A DNA stretch of 64,000 bases from Chryseobacterium elymi (GCF_003385495.1 NZ_QNUH01000001.1:310001-374000), one strand, 5' to 3'; numbered from the stretch's first letter, positions 18,118-27,641 are shown. Numbers and translations: made by a program. Notes: generated by a model not told the origin, from the letters alone.

Positions 18118-19044
18118 CTATTTTTTTATCCACCACTGGCTGTCTTTACGATCAGAGCGTTTTACTCCATTATCCAAAGTATAGGCAAATCCTATCCCAA
18201 GCGTTTGCTTCAGCTGTGTTTTCTGGATCTGGTTATGATCGTACAGCAGATCCAATGTGACATTAGATGATATGAATTTATTGACTTTGAAGTTTACAAC
18301 AGCTCCATAAGCAAGAACCAGCCGTTCCGGATGGTCCAGATAATTGGAGAATACAGAAGCAGTATTGGTTATATTAATATTCTCCATTAGTTTTACTTTG
18401 TATAAAGCCGTTCCCAGGAAACCAAACTGTAAAAGTGAAGTATCACCATTATTTTTTAAACCGTAACTTCCTGCGAACTGCAAGTCTTTATCCAGAACGA
18501 AAGTCCATCTGGCATTGATAGGACGCATGGTTATCGTAAGATTGTCATTAGGCCTGTATGTGATACCCATACCGAGGTTCAGATAACCGGGAGCCATAAA
18601 ATTAGAGATTTTTTTAGCGGCCGGATTGTTTCCATCTTCATAGCCCTTATAAAACTGTGACTGTAATCCCGCCCCTGCAGAAAAATACCAGCTATTAGAG
18701 AATTTCCGCCCGTAATTAGTAGAAATATTCATTACATCCTGTGTTTTCCTTACGCCAAGCCCCTTAGTATCATTCTGTCCGTAATTCAGGGCAATAATAT
18801 TTTCCCAGAGGTCATTATCTTTTTCATAAGTTATATTGTAATTTACTCCGGCAAGCCATCCTACGTTATTAGCTCCTCCACCAACCCAGTTTGAAAAGGC
18901 GGCCTGATTGATCATCAGAGTATTTTTTCCTAGTATTGACCAGTATTTTACCGTATCTGCGACTATCGAATCTTTTTTCAATTCTTCTTGTGCACTTGCA
19001 TAAATTCCCATAGAAAAGGAAAGAATCAATAAAAACTTCTTCAT
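18118..19044 (-). CDS. DUF3078 domain outer-membrane-type protein (copy B)
   Basis: The 308-aa protein has a signal peptide (cleavage near ASAQ) and the same DUF3078 body as copy A, clearly more than half identical along the full length. It has its own promoter box and terminator, so the two are separate transcription units produced by tandem duplication. Both end in a Lys/Asp-rich SDRKDSQWWIKK-type tail. Function is unknown. Confidence 0.9.
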   Translation of the reverse strand: MKKFLLILSFSMGIYASAQEELKKDSIVADTVKYWSILGKNTLMINQAAFSNWVGGGANNVGWLAGVNYNITYEKDNDLWENIIALNYGQNDTKGLGVRKTQDVMNISTNYGRKFSNSWYFSAGAGLQSQFYKGYEDGNNPAAKKISNFMAPGYLNLGMGITYRPNDNLTITMRPINARWTFVLDKDLQFAGSYGLKNNGDTSLLQFGFLGTALYKVKLMENINITNTASVFSNYLDHPERLVLAYGAVVNFKVNKFISSNVTLDLLYDHNQIQKTQLKQTLGIGFAYTLDNGVKRSDRKDSQWWIKK

Positions 19045-19065
19045 TATTTTATATGATTTTCATTA

Positions 19066-19073
19066 CAAAAATA
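19066..19073 (-). promoter_or_regulatory. -7 box of DUF3078 copy B
   Basis: TATTTTTG on the minus strand, 22 bases before the start codon, in the same local context as copy A. Confidence 0.5.
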
Positions 19074-19298
19074 TTAATATAATTTTTTAAACGTGAATAT
19101 TGGTCTATAAAAGCTTTAAAAAAATTAAAATCTCTTCAATAGTCAAAAACTGGCCAGTTTAATACGTTCAATGTCAAAATACTAGGTTTAGAATATTAAA
19201 ATAGAAACCTTTTGTCTTAAAATAAACACTAGTCTTGGAAATACATCGACAAAATTTCCGAAATTTATCATTGGCTTTTGATTTGACGTACCATCGAC

Positions 19299-20066
19299 AT
19301 GTTTAAAGATATAATTTCCAAAAGAGCTGTTACAACCCCTTTGCTGATGCTTTCAGCCATGTGGTTCGGCTACTTTCTGCAGATGCAGGGCTTTTTTCAA
19401 AGCTGTTTTGGGGCTATAATACCTCTATTGCCAGAAGGCTTACTGGGAGTCATCACCTCTCCTCTTCTGCATGGAAATATTGACCATATCATAAGCAACT
19501 CTATCCCTGTAGCTATTCTTTTGTTCCTTTTATACCAGTTTTATCCGTTAATTGCCAATAAAGTCTTTATTATTGGCTGGCTGGCAACAGGACTGCTGGT
19601 CTGGCTGCTACCTCCGATAGACATTCTCACCGGCAATTACATATATACCTGTACCATTGGAGCCAGCGGAGTGGTATATGTCCTTGCCTTCTTCCTGTTC
19701 TTCAGCGGAGTTTTCAAATGGAATATGAAGCTTCTTACTATATCGCTGCTTGTTGTTCTCTATTACGGCAGTTTGGTATGGGGTATATTTCCTGAGGAAT
19801 TATTCTACAATCTTCAGGAACCAAGCAAAATATCCTGGCAGGCCCATCTTTCGGGAGCTGTTGTGGGAAGTATCATCGCTTTTGCCTTTAAAAATGTAGG
19901 CGACAGAAAAAAGAAATATATCTGGGAATTCCCAAACTATTACAGTGAAAAAGATGATAAACTATGGCAGGAGTACAAAGAAAATCACCCGGAGGATTTT
20001 CTGGAACTGCCTTATAAAAAAAGAGATGACATCTGGGATCATTTGGATGAATTAAGAAAAAAATAA
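19299..20066 (+). CDS. Rhomboid family intramembrane serine protease
   Basis: The 255-aa protein has about six TM helices in residues 12-200, with a cytoplasmic charged tail after about 203. Rhomboid features are the loop HGNIDHIISNS (about 59-69), the catalytic GASG serine motif (about 120) and a later HLSGAVVGS giving the catalytic His. It should cleave membrane-anchored substrates within the membrane; substrates are unknown. It is monocistronic and flanked by repeat-rich DNA downstream. Confidence 0.92.
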   Translation: MFKDIISKRAVTTPLLMLSAMWFGYFLQMQGFFQSCFGAIIPLLPEGLLGVITSPLLHGNIDHIISNSIPVAILLFLLYQFYPLIANKVFIIGWLATGLLVWLLPPIDILTGNYIYTCTIGASGVVYVLAFFLFFSGVFKWNMKLLTISLLVVLYYGSLVWGIFPEELFYNLQEPSKISWQAHLSGAVVGSIIAFAFKNVGDRKKKYIWEFPNYYSEKDDKLWQEYKENHPEDFLELPYKKRDDIWDHLDELRKK

Positions 20067-20067
20067 A

Positions 20068-20225
20068 ATGGAACTGGAAGCTCGGAGGTTGGAAGTTACT
20101 ATTAGACTTAGTATTTCTGAAAGTTATCGAAAATTCTGGTGAGCTCTATTAAAAAAGTAATAAAACAGGCCTATGGCTATTCATTAGGTGATCAATAACT
20201 CACCTCTTCAAACTCCAGGCTTCCT
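20068..20225. repeat. Purine/pyrimidine-arm inverted repeat between rhomboid and dprA
   Basis: The left arm near 20068-20103 (GGAAGCTCGGAGGTTGGAAG) and the right arm near 20196-20225 (CTTCAAACTCCAGGCTTCC) are reverse complements with a few mismatches. About 95 bp separate them, with no ORF. Confidence 0.6.
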
Positions 20226-20273
20226 GACAATATTTTACTCGGGTTATTTTATTACATTTGAGAAAACACACAC

Positions 20274-21383
20274 ATGATCACTGAAGAACATTTCTATGCA
20301 ATCGCCCTACGCGAATGCAGCTTGATTGGAGATATTAATTTTCAAAAGCTTATCCATGCATTTGGAAGTGCTGGAGAAGCCTGGAAGAAAGCAAAAAGGG
20401 AATTCAGCAAAACAGATGGCGTAGGAAAAAAGACTGTAGCCGATATCGGAAATGAAGAATATCTGAAATTTGCAGAAAACGAGATTAAATTCTGCGAAAA
20501 GAACAATATTCAAATCAGGCTGCGACATCTTAAAGAGCTTCCTTATCTGCTTAATGAATGCGATGATGCTCCTGCAATTCTCTATCAAAAAGGAAATTTT
20601 GACGATTCTTTACAGAAGATCAGTATTGTAGGAACACGGAATATGACTTCTTACGGCAAGCAGTTTATCGTGGATTTCTTCGAAGCCTCAAAAAATTCTA
20701 AATACATATCCGTCAGTGGATTAGCTCTTGGCGTGGACAAAGAAGTTCATGAGCAGTCTATTCAGTTTAAAATCCCTACTATAGCAGTTCTTGCTCACGG
20801 TTTTCATACGCTCTACCCTTCCAAAAACAAAAAACTATCTGAAAAAATCCTGCAGGAAGGTGGCACTTTAGTAACAGAATTTAATTCTTCCCGCAAACCG
20901 GACCGGGAAAATTTCATTCAAAGAAATAGAATCATAGCCGGGATTTCTCCTTCAACGATAGTGGTAGAAACTGGATTCGGTGGCGGGTCAATAAGTACCG
21001 CATCTTTTGCCAACGACTACAATCGTGAAGTTTTCGCCCTTCCCGGAAAGATAACAGATCCATACAGCCAGGGATGTAACCAGCTGATATTCCAGCATAA
21101 AGCAGCTGCCATTTCTACTGTTAAAGGGCTCGTAGATTCAGTTGGGCTCAATCATTCAAAAGAGAAAGTCGCGGAACTGTTCCCATATAGTAAAACAGAT
21201 GTACAACTTACTGACAGTCAGGAAAGCGTATATCAGTTGATAAAAGCCCATCCTCAGGTATTTCTGGACGATCTTGCACAGATGATTTCGGTACCGTCTT
21301 ATAAAATTCTTCCTATAATTTTAGAATTGGAGCTTTTGGGGAAAGTAAAATCATTTTCCGGGAGGCAATTCATGGCAATTTGA
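20274..21383 (+). CDS. dprA: DNA-processing protein DprA
   Basis: The 369-aa protein has an N-terminal SAM/HhH-like part, a Rossmann-like core (GTRNMTSYGKQ about 116-126, SGLALGVDKEVHE about 150-162, GFGGGSISTASFAND about 234-248, FALPGKITDPYSQGCNQLI) and a C-terminal winged-helix. DprA binds incoming single-stranded DNA and loads RecA during natural transformation. comM elsewhere in this window fits a transformable lineage. Confidence 0.94.
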   Translation: MITEEHFYAIALRECSLIGDINFQKLIHAFGSAGEAWKKAKREFSKTDGVGKKTVADIGNEEYLKFAENEIKFCEKNNIQIRLRHLKELPYLLNECDDAPAILYQKGNFDDSLQKISIVGTRNMTSYGKQFIVDFFEASKNSKYISVSGLALGVDKEVHEQSIQFKIPTIAVLAHGFHTLYPSKNKKLSEKILQEGGTLVTEFNSSRKPDRENFIQRNRIIAGISPSTIVVETGFGGGSISTASFANDYNREVFALPGKITDPYSQGCNQLIFQHKAAAISTVKGLVDSVGLNHSKEKVAELFPYSKTDVQLTDSQESVYQLIKAHPQVFLDDLAQMISVPSYKILPIILELELLGKVKSFSGRQFMAI

Positions 21384-21517
21384 GAATTAACGATTTCTTA
21401 ATATTGCATTATTTGAGACGTAACTTTTAATTTTTAACAAAGTTTGATCATAAATTATCAATTTAATAATATTTCGACACATTATTATTTAATTTTTAAC
21501 AATGTTGAAATACAGTA

Positions 21518-21547
21518 TTGTGAATCTTGAAAAAAAAATTAAATTTG
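21518..21547 (+). promoter_or_regulatory. Promoter of gdhA
   Basis: TTG at 21518-21520 and TAAATTTG at 21540-21547 are 19 bases apart, a good Bacteroidetes -33/-7 pair, with ATG 27 bases downstream. Confidence 0.6.
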
Positions 21548-21573
21548 TTGACAATAATATTCAACCCTAATAT

Positions 21574-22932
21574 ATGGAACAATATAATATTGACCAGAAA
21601 ATCCAGGAGTTTATTGCCAAGATTGAAGCAAAAAATCCTAATGAACCAGAATTTTTACAAGCCGTAAAAGAAGTAGCTGTGACTGTAATTCCGTTTATTA
21701 TGACTAAGAAGGAATATACAGGCATGAAGCTGCTTGAGAGAATGGCTGAAGCTGAAAGAATCATTATCTTCAGAGTTCCATGGGTTGATGACAAAGGAGA
21801 GATCCAGGTAAACAGAGGTTTCAGAATTCAGATGAACTCTGCAATCGGACCATACAAAGGAGGAATCCGTTTCCATCCTACTGTGAACCTTTCAGTTCTT
21901 AAATTTTTAGCTTTCGAGCAGGTATTTAAAAACTCACTGACTACTCTTCCAATGGGAGGAGGTAAAGGAGGTTCGGATTTCGATCCGCAAGGTAAATCTG
22001 ATATGGAAGTAATGCGTTTCTGCCAGGCTTTCATGACTGAGCTATGCAAGCATATTGGTCCTGAAACAGACGTACCTGCAGGAGACATTGGTGTAGGAGC
22101 AAGAGAGATCGGATACCTTTTCGGACAATACAAAAAAGTAAGAAACGAATTTACCGGAGTACTTACAGGAAAAGGCCTTGCGTACGGAGGTTCACTTATC
22201 CGTCCTGAAGCTACAGGATACGGTGTGGTGTACTTCGCAGAGCAGATGCTTAAAACAATCAACGAGACTTTTAAGGATAAAATCGTAAGTGTATCAGGCT
22301 TCGGAAATGTAGCCTGGGGAGTAATCAAAAAAGCAACTGAGCTTGGTGCTAAAGTGGTAACAATTTCTGGCCCGGACGGTTATATCTATGATAAAGACGG
22401 TATCAGCGGAGAAAAAATTGATTATTTATTAGAACTTAGATCTTCCGGAAACAACAGGGCTGAAGACTATGCTAAAAAATATCCTTCTGCTGAATTCCAC
22501 GCTGGAAAACGTCCTTGGGAAGTGAAATGTGATGTAGCATTCCCTTCTGCAACCCAAAATGAACTGGATCTTGAAGATGCTAAAGTTTTGGTAGAAAACG
22601 GATGCCTTTGCGTTACCGAAGCTGCGAATATGCCTTCTACTTTAGACGCCATCAATTATTTCCTGGATAATAAAATATTGTTCTCGCCTGGTAAGGCTTC
22701 CAATGCCGGAGGTGTTGCTACTTCAGGTCTTGAGATGACGCAGAACTCTATCCGTCTTAACTGGACTTCTGAAGAGGTTGATGCAAGACTGAAGGAAATT
22801 ATGATCGGCATCCATAAAGCTTGCAGAGACTACGGAAAAGACGAAGATGGCTACGTAAACTACGTGAAAGGGGCAAATATTGCCGGCTTCGTGAAAGTTG
22901 CAGAAGCAATGCTGGCTCAGGGAGTGGTATAA
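21574..22932 (+). CDS. gdhA: NADP-specific glutamate dehydrogenase
   Basis: The 452-aa length matches hexameric GdhA. Marks are YKGGIRFHPTVNLSVLKFLAFEQ, the glycine-rich LPMGGGKGGSDFDPQGKSD with the catalytic Lys, and PAGDIGVGAREIGYLFGQYKK. The coenzyme-binding domain has VSGFGNVAWG. It assimilates ammonium by reductive amination of 2-oxoglutarate. NADP preference is inferred from family length and similarity. Single gene with its own promoter and terminator. Confidence 0.95.
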   Translation: MEQYNIDQKIQEFIAKIEAKNPNEPEFLQAVKEVAVTVIPFIMTKKEYTGMKLLERMAEAERIIIFRVPWVDDKGEIQVNRGFRIQMNSAIGPYKGGIRFHPTVNLSVLKFLAFEQVFKNSLTTLPMGGGKGGSDFDPQGKSDMEVMRFCQAFMTELCKHIGPETDVPAGDIGVGAREIGYLFGQYKKVRNEFTGVLTGKGLAYGGSLIRPEATGYGVVYFAEQMLKTINETFKDKIVSVSGFGNVAWGVIKKATELGAKVVTISGPDGYIYDKDGISGEKIDYLLELRSSGNNRAEDYAKKYPSAEFHAGKRPWEVKCDVAFPSATQNELDLEDAKVLVENGCLCVTEAANMPSTLDAINYFLDNKILFSPGKASNAGGVATSGLEMTQNSIRLNWTSEEVDARLKEIMIGIHKACRDYGKDEDGYVNYVKGANIAGFVKVAEAMLAQGVV

Positions 22933-22940
22933 AAATAAAT

Positions 22941-22969
22941 AAAGGTTGGGAAAATTCCCAGCCTTTTTT
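22941..22969 (+). terminator. Terminator of gdhA
   Basis: AAAGGTTGGGAA pairs with TTCCCAGCCTTT (one G-T pair) and is followed by Ts. Confidence 0.88.
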
Positions 22970-23019
22970 GATATAGCCTGTTCCCGGGATAATGGGAAAA
23001 AAGTAAAAAGTGAAAGGAG

Positions 23020-23050
23020 AAAGCGCAGTACATGTTACAGCGCTTTTTTT
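23020..23050 (+). terminator. Second hairpin with T tail downstream of gdhA
   Basis: AAAGCGC / GCGCTTT arms around a 13-base loop, then a T run. It may back up the gdhA terminator. Confidence 0.6.
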
Positions 23051-23091
23051 ATTGTATCAGATGTAAAAAATTAAAACATTAATGGATATCT

Positions 23092-24612
23092 TCATTTCAG
23101 GTATTCATCAATTTCTATATTCCTGTTTTCATTGTTGCCATCCTCGATAGCTTTCAGAATCATTTTAATTTGAGCTTTACCAATTACATGTTTATTAAAA
23201 AACACATACTCAATAGCTTTTGTATTTCTGATATCTTCCAATGGATTTTTAGAAAGGAGCACCAAATCTGAATAGTAGCCTGCTTTTATCTTCCCGGTCT
23301 TGCTTTTCATCCATTCACCAGGCTCCACCGTAGCAGAATAGATGGCCTGTGAATTGGTCATTCCGGATTGAGATAAAGACTCTAATTCATCGTGAAGAGC
23401 AAACCCGGGAACAACCGTGGCAACATTAGCATCAGTTCCGGCCATAACAGGGACATGATGATCCACCAATGCTTTGGTCATGATGTGAATCGCTTCCACA
23501 TAGGTCTCCCAAAACGTCAGTGATAATTTTTTTGCTTCAGGTGTATCTTTTCCATCATATTCATAGCCATTTTTACCGGGTAACCAGCCCATTTTGTACA
23601 ATGGCGTTCCTTCAATAATTTTGGGATTAGCATATTTTAATTCTATTGCTTTAAGCTTAGATTTCAAGTCAAACCGCTGGGCTAAAAAGCTTTTGCATAA
23701 CCAAACGGTTGAAGTAACACTTACCTTATTTTCTTTTAGTTTTTTGGCGATCTGATGTGACCGTGTTTTTAAAAAACGGAGATATTCTTCGGGATTTTTA
23801 GAAATTGATTTTCCGAATTCATCAATTGTTTTAACGGTTATCTCTTCAATATGAGCGACTTCCTTCTGTCCTGAGTGAGAAAAGGTTTCTAAATCAACCA
23901 ACGGTATGTGCCCAATAACCGGTATCTTATTTTCTTTAGCCATCCCTATTGTTGTTTTAAATATTTCCGGATTCACAAAACCGTACATTTTGATGGCATC
24001 ATAGCCCTGCTCCTTTATTTTCTTTATGGCTTTTTCTGCATCTTTTTTATTGGAATAATTGACGGACTGTCTTGTCCAGCTATAATAATAACCCGCCAGA
24101 CCAGCCTCACTAAATATAGGTGGTGAAGCAACAAACATCCTCGGCCCCAAACCGTTTTTCCGTATTGATTTCCGCCATTCTAAAATCTCCGGATTCCCGG
24201 CCATTTCCCTGATGTAGGTAACCCCATTCGTCAGATACAAAAACAAATCATTTTTACTTTCTTTTACATGAACATGGCTGTCTACAAGACCCGGAATAAG
24301 ATACTTCCCTGTACCGTCAATGAGGGTAGCTTCCTTATTCACGGGTTGATTGGCGTCAAGCTGAAGAATGAGTCCATCTTTCATAAGGACATTCTGATTT
24401 TTAATAAAATGAGTACAATCTTCTGAAAGGACATTGACATTTCTAATTTGTACTAATGGTGATGGCTTAATAAATGAAGAAAAGTTAATAACCCGGGTAG
24501 ATTTACCCAGGACTTTATTGAGTTCATGATCTGCCCATAAAAAAATACAGCCCATCATGCACCATCCTATTGCAGATGACCATACAATTCTCCTGATCCA
24601 AAGCTTTTTCAT
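23092..24612 (-). CDS. Membrane-anchored amidohydrolase family protein
   Basis: The 506-aa protein has an N-terminal hydrophobic helix (about 10-28) and an imidazolonepropionase/prolidase-type amidohydrolase fold. Metal-site marks are VDSHVHVKE (about 112-120), the Lys in DAIKMYGFVNPE, VIGHIPL, EVAHIEE and AGTDANVATVVPG. A family C-terminal KAGYYSDLVLLSKNPLEDI is present. It probably hydrolyses a C-N or similar bond in the periplasm; the substrate is unknown. Monocistronic. Confidence 0.87.
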   Translation of the reverse strand: MKKLWIRRIVWSSAIGWCMMGCIFLWADHELNKVLGKSTRVINFSSFIKPSPLVQIRNVNVLSEDCTHFIKNQNVLMKDGLILQLDANQPVNKEATLIDGTGKYLIPGLVDSHVHVKESKNDLFLYLTNGVTYIREMAGNPEILEWRKSIRKNGLGPRMFVASPPIFSEAGLAGYYYSWTRQSVNYSNKKDAEKAIKKIKEQGYDAIKMYGFVNPEIFKTTIGMAKENKIPVIGHIPLVDLETFSHSGQKEVAHIEEITVKTIDEFGKSISKNPEEYLRFLKTRSHQIAKKLKENKVSVTSTVWLCKSFLAQRFDLKSKLKAIELKYANPKIIEGTPLYKMGWLPGKNGYEYDGKDTPEAKKLSLTFWETYVEAIHIMTKALVDHHVPVMAGTDANVATVVPGFALHDELESLSQSGMTNSQAIYSATVEPGEWMKSKTGKIKAGYYSDLVLLSKNPLEDIRNTKAIEYVFFNKHVIGKAQIKMILKAIEDGNNENRNIEIDEYLK

Positions 24613-24716
24613 ACAATATTTATTCTTAATCTGGAAGGCAAAATAAAAACAAAAACACCGTTCAACAAGGTGATATGAAGGATTAGGGATGAAATACGCG
24701 GTTTTAGGTACGGAAA

Positions 24717-25457
24717 TTATAAGGACAACAAATGTTCTCTGTAATTTTTAGAGACAGGAAGTTCAATTTGAGTAAGCGAAATGGTATCCGCATTTTTCCA
24801 GGCCTTAAAATGAGAAGGATTGATGAGGTGTGAACGATGAATCTGAATCAAAAAATCAAAATCATTCTGAATCTTTTTAAGTGTGCTGCGAATGAGTTTT
24901 ACCTTTACTTCATTTCCTTCTACAAAGAAAATCTCAACATAATTCTGAGCATTGGAAACACAAATCAGCTCATCTTTTTTAATTTTTAAAATATCCAGCT
25001 TATTGTCTCCCCTAATGATGATAATGTCATCCTGTGCAGGAATTAATGAAACTACATATATTCTTGCCAAAACTATGATGGGCGTTGAAATTAAAGCTGA
25101 TTTAAGAATGATGGTCTCTAAAAATTTGATAAACCCATATCCTCCATTCAAAATAGGGCTCTTATAAAGACAATATGTGCCTATCCAAAAAAGAAATTGA
25201 AAAAAAACAATGCTTATTAATTCAAACCCAATGTTCCATTTTGCCAGTTTCCCATAAACCTTTTTCTGCAGCAAAGCAATAACCCCATAACACAGAAATG
25301 CAATGATGCTAAATCCAATACTAATAATGATCCATACCTTAAAACTAATGGTTCCGTCGTCAAACGGTCTGATAAAAAAAGCAAAAATGAAAAGCCACAT
25401 ACTCAGGAAAACTCCTATCAGTAAGTGATGCTTAAGGGAAGGGTTTAATCTTTTCAT
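24717..25457 (-). CDS. Membrane-bound LytTR DNA-binding regulator
   Basis: The 246-aa protein has four TM helices (about residues 12-32, 42-62, 78-98, 112-132) and a C-terminal LytTR domain (about 150-246). Marks include ELICVSNAQNYVEIFF, LIRSTLKKIQ, FLIQIHRSHLINPSHF and PVSKNYREHL. Such proteins replace the receiver by a membrane sensor and likely bind DNA at the membrane. No kinase is nearby; the target is unknown. Confidence 0.85.
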   Translation of the reverse strand: MKRLNPSLKHHLLIGVFLSMWLFIFAFFIRPFDDGTISFKVWIIISIGFSIIAFLCYGVIALLQKKVYGKLAKWNIGFELISIVFFQFLFWIGTYCLYKSPILNGGYGFIKFLETIILKSALISTPIIVLARIYVVSLIPAQDDIIIIRGDNKLDILKIKKDELICVSNAQNYVEIFFVEGNEVKVKLIRSTLKKIQNDFDFLIQIHRSHLINPSHFKAWKNADTISLTQIELPVSKNYREHLLSL

Positions 25458-25552
25458 TGAATAAATCAGCTTGGCCCGAATGATCCGGATCTATAATTAC
25501 ATCTGAAATATACGTAAATAATATACGGGTTGATTACTTCAATTAATGGATA

Positions 25553-25587
25553 ACAAAAAAATCCTGAGACATTTGTCCCAGGATTCC
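25553..25587 (-). terminator. Terminator of the small secreted protein gene
   Basis: On minus, AATCCTGGGAC / GTCTCAGGATT forms a stem followed by seven Ts. Confidence 0.85.
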
Positions 25588-25610
25588 CTTTCTACTTTGC
25601 TCAATATTTA

Positions 25611-25925
25611 CTACTTAGATGACTTTGCTTTTTTCTTAGCTTTTCTTTCTGCTTTGGTTGTTTCTGAAGGTTTCGTAGCATCTGTTGTGGTCTCCGCCGT
25701 AGCATCAGTTGTTGCAGCCGGAGTCGTTGCATCTACCGTCGTAACAGTTGTTGTGGTATTTTGTGTTTGAGTACTGGTGTCTGTAGTAGTGCTTGGTTGT
25801 GTATTCTGCTGAGGCTGAGTGGTCTGGTTATTAGACGTATCGGCTGGCTTTTGTGGTTGTGTCTGGGCCGATACTGCGATTACACCGACTAAAGTAAACG
25901 CTGCAGTTAAAACTAACTTTTTCAT
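25611..25925 (-). CDS. Small secreted Gln/Thr/Ala-rich protein
   Basis: An in-frame ATG lies 13 codons upstream, but the start at 25925 gives a clean signal peptide (MKKLVLTAAFTLVGVIAVSA, cleavage before QTQ), so 104 aa. The mature part is low complexity (Thr, Gln, Ala, Asp) and ends in a Lys/Ala-rich tail (AKKKAKSSK). It is probably an abundant periplasmic or surface linker protein; no domain is known. The composition produces long open frames on the other strand. Confidence 0.7.
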   Translation of the reverse strand: MKKLVLTAAFTLVGVIAVSAQTQPQKPADTSNNQTTQPQQNTQPSTTTDTSTQTQNTTTTVTTVDATTPAATTDATAETTTDATKPSETTKAERKAKKKAKSSK

Positions 25926-26039
25926 AATGTAATATTTTAAATGGTTGTTTAAATTAAACGACACTCTATTTACTAAATTATGTGTAACGGTCTTATTTAA
26001 CGCACTTTATAATTATTTAAGATATTTTTACACGAAGTA

Positions 26040-26528
26040 TTATTTTGAAATATTCTTCATCATTCTTTCCACAAACTCAAATGCAGCCGGGCATATGACA
26101 GTATTTTTCAGCATTAAACTATTGATCTGGTAGATCTTTTTACGATCCGTATGCGGATATTCCCGGCAGGCTTTGGGCCTTACTTCATAGATAGAACAGG
26201 TATTGTCTTGATTCAGAAAAAAACACGGAAGACTCTGTAGCACCTTATCGTTATCTTCATCTATCCTTAAAAATTTAGCTTCAAAATCAGCCTGTTTCAT
26301 TCGCAGATGTTTTGAAATGCGCTCAATATCTTTTTCGGTATATAAAGGTCCCGTTGTTTTGCAGCAATTAGCACATTGCAGACAATCAACTTCATCAAAC
26401 ACTTCATCATGGGTTTCCTGAACAATATAATCGAGGTTTTTGGGCGGTTTCTTTTTCAGTCCGTCCAGAAATTTCTTATGTTCTTTCTGCTTCTGTAAAG
26501 CCTGTTTTTCGTAAAGGTCTAAATTCAT
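26040..26528 (-). CDS. YkgJ family cysteine-cluster protein
   Basis: The 162-aa protein has the YkgJ/UPF0153 cysteine pattern: CLQCANCC (about 55-62), then CFFLNQDNTCSIYEVRPKAC and a C-terminal Cys in VICPAAFE. The cysteines probably bind a zinc or Fe-S centre; the function of the family is unproven. Its start overlaps the stop of the potassium-channel gene by 4 bp, so translation is coupled. Confidence 0.88.
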   Translation of the reverse strand: MNLDLYEKQALQKQKEHKKFLDGLKKKPPKNLDYIVQETHDEVFDEVDCLQCANCCKTTGPLYTEKDIERISKHLRMKQADFEAKFLRIDEDNDKVLQSLPCFFLNQDNTCSIYEVRPKACREYPHTDRKKIYQINSLMLKNTVICPAAFEFVERMMKNISK

Positions 26529-27499
26529 TTATTTATGGTCTCCAGCACAGCTGGAAGATCTGCTTTTTGATAGTCATTAATTTTATCCAGATCCAATATT
26601 GTTGTCTGGTCATTATTATCCGGATAGTACATTGGAGCGAACTTAGCTCCGTAGACAATTTCCTTCGATACATAGGAAGACCTCTGAACTACCGTATTGG
26701 AAAAGACTTCATCAAATGCCCGGACCTGAACGATAATTTCAATATCCGTGCTCTTAAAATCATCTTCAGAAAAGGCGTAGAAGGGTGAATCTTCCTTTAT
26801 TTCATGAACTACTGTCCAGTTCAGTGCCAGGGTGTTAATCTTGCTCAGATGGGTCTTTAAAGAATAAAAATTACTTTTTGGAACTCCATTTTCGATCACT
26901 TCAATAGCTGTTGAAACAATAACATCCGCGTCCGTCAAAGCATTGTTTTTATAAGGAGCCAGCCTGAGCATCAAAGCTCTTGATTCTTTAAAAGGGGCAA
27001 TAACTGCAATATCCGAAAACCTGAGGTAAGCTCGCGGTCTTGAGAATCTTCCATAAAAAAGTCCGGTTGCAATGGCAAAGGTAAGCAATCCCAGGAAAGC
27101 TTCAAAGGTAGCCACTAAGCTTGCAGTAAAGCCCACGGGTGCAATCCTTCCGTAGCCTACTGTTGTAAAGGTTTGGGAACTGAAGAAAAATACATCGATA
27201 AACTCGTTAAGGGGATCACTTTTATCAATTCCGGTAAGATGTTCTACTCCAATGAGATAATAAATCATTGCAAATACCAGATTAATCAGAATATAGGCGA
27301 CCATCAGGTAAGATAAGAAGCGAAAGGTAGACAGATTCAGCATGGTGTGGTACCAGCTCAGCCTATTAAATACATTCACACCTCTTCGCTTTACATTCGG
27401 AAGACCGTCCTTATTGATGAACCTTCCGGATGCATTGCTGCCAAACCCGCTGTTTTCGGTATTTTTCTGACGGATTTTTTGTCTGAAGCCTCTTGCCAT
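26525..27499 (-). CDS. KirBac-type inward-rectifier potassium channel
   Basis: The 324-aa protein has two TM helices (about 60-83 and 122-148) around a pore helix with selectivity filter TVGYG at 113-117. The C-terminal 170 residues form the immunoglobulin-like cytoplasmic domain seen in Kir channels (KESRALMLRLAPYKNNALTDA). The Arg-rich N-terminus precedes an interfacial helix. It should conduct K+ across the inner membrane, gated from the cytoplasm. It overlaps the YkgJ gene by 4 bp. Confidence 0.92.
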   Translation of the reverse strand: MARGFRQKIRQKNTENSGFGSNASGRFINKDGLPNVKRRGVNVFNRLSWYHTMLNLSTFRFLSYLMVAYILINLVFAMIYYLIGVEHLTGIDKSDPLNEFIDVFFFSSQTFTTVGYGRIAPVGFTASLVATFEAFLGLLTFAIATGLFYGRFSRPRAYLRFSDIAVIAPFKESRALMLRLAPYKNNALTDADVIVSTAIEVIENGVPKSNFYSLKTHLSKINTLALNWTVVHEIKEDSPFYAFSEDDFKSTDIEIIVQVRAFDEVFSNTVVQRSSYVSKEIVYGAKFAPMYYPDNNDQTTILDLDKINDYQKADLPAVLETINK

Positions 27500-27573
27500 T
27501 GTTATACTATTTATTTTTATTAACTAACTGTAATAAGCTAATTTGTTTTTATCAGCTGGGTCTTTTTATGATG

Positions 27574-27581
27574 CAAATATA
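27574..27581 (-). promoter_or_regulatory. -7 box of the KirBac operon
   Basis: CAAATATA on plus reads TATATTTG on minus, matching TAnnTTTG, 74 bases before the start codon. It lies back-to-back with the globin promoter. Confidence 0.5.
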
Positions 27582-27641
27582 AATTATTGTTTTCATGAAA
27601 TTTATCAAGCTGTTGATTGAATTTTTAATCTGATTTTGCAG

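Noticed and set aside
25546..25770. Open frame on the plus strand with a Val/Ala-rich hydrophobic end opposite the small secreted protein
   Set aside because: It is antisense to a Thr/Gln/Ala-rich coding sequence whose composition produces such frames. The opposite gene has a signal peptide and a terminator.
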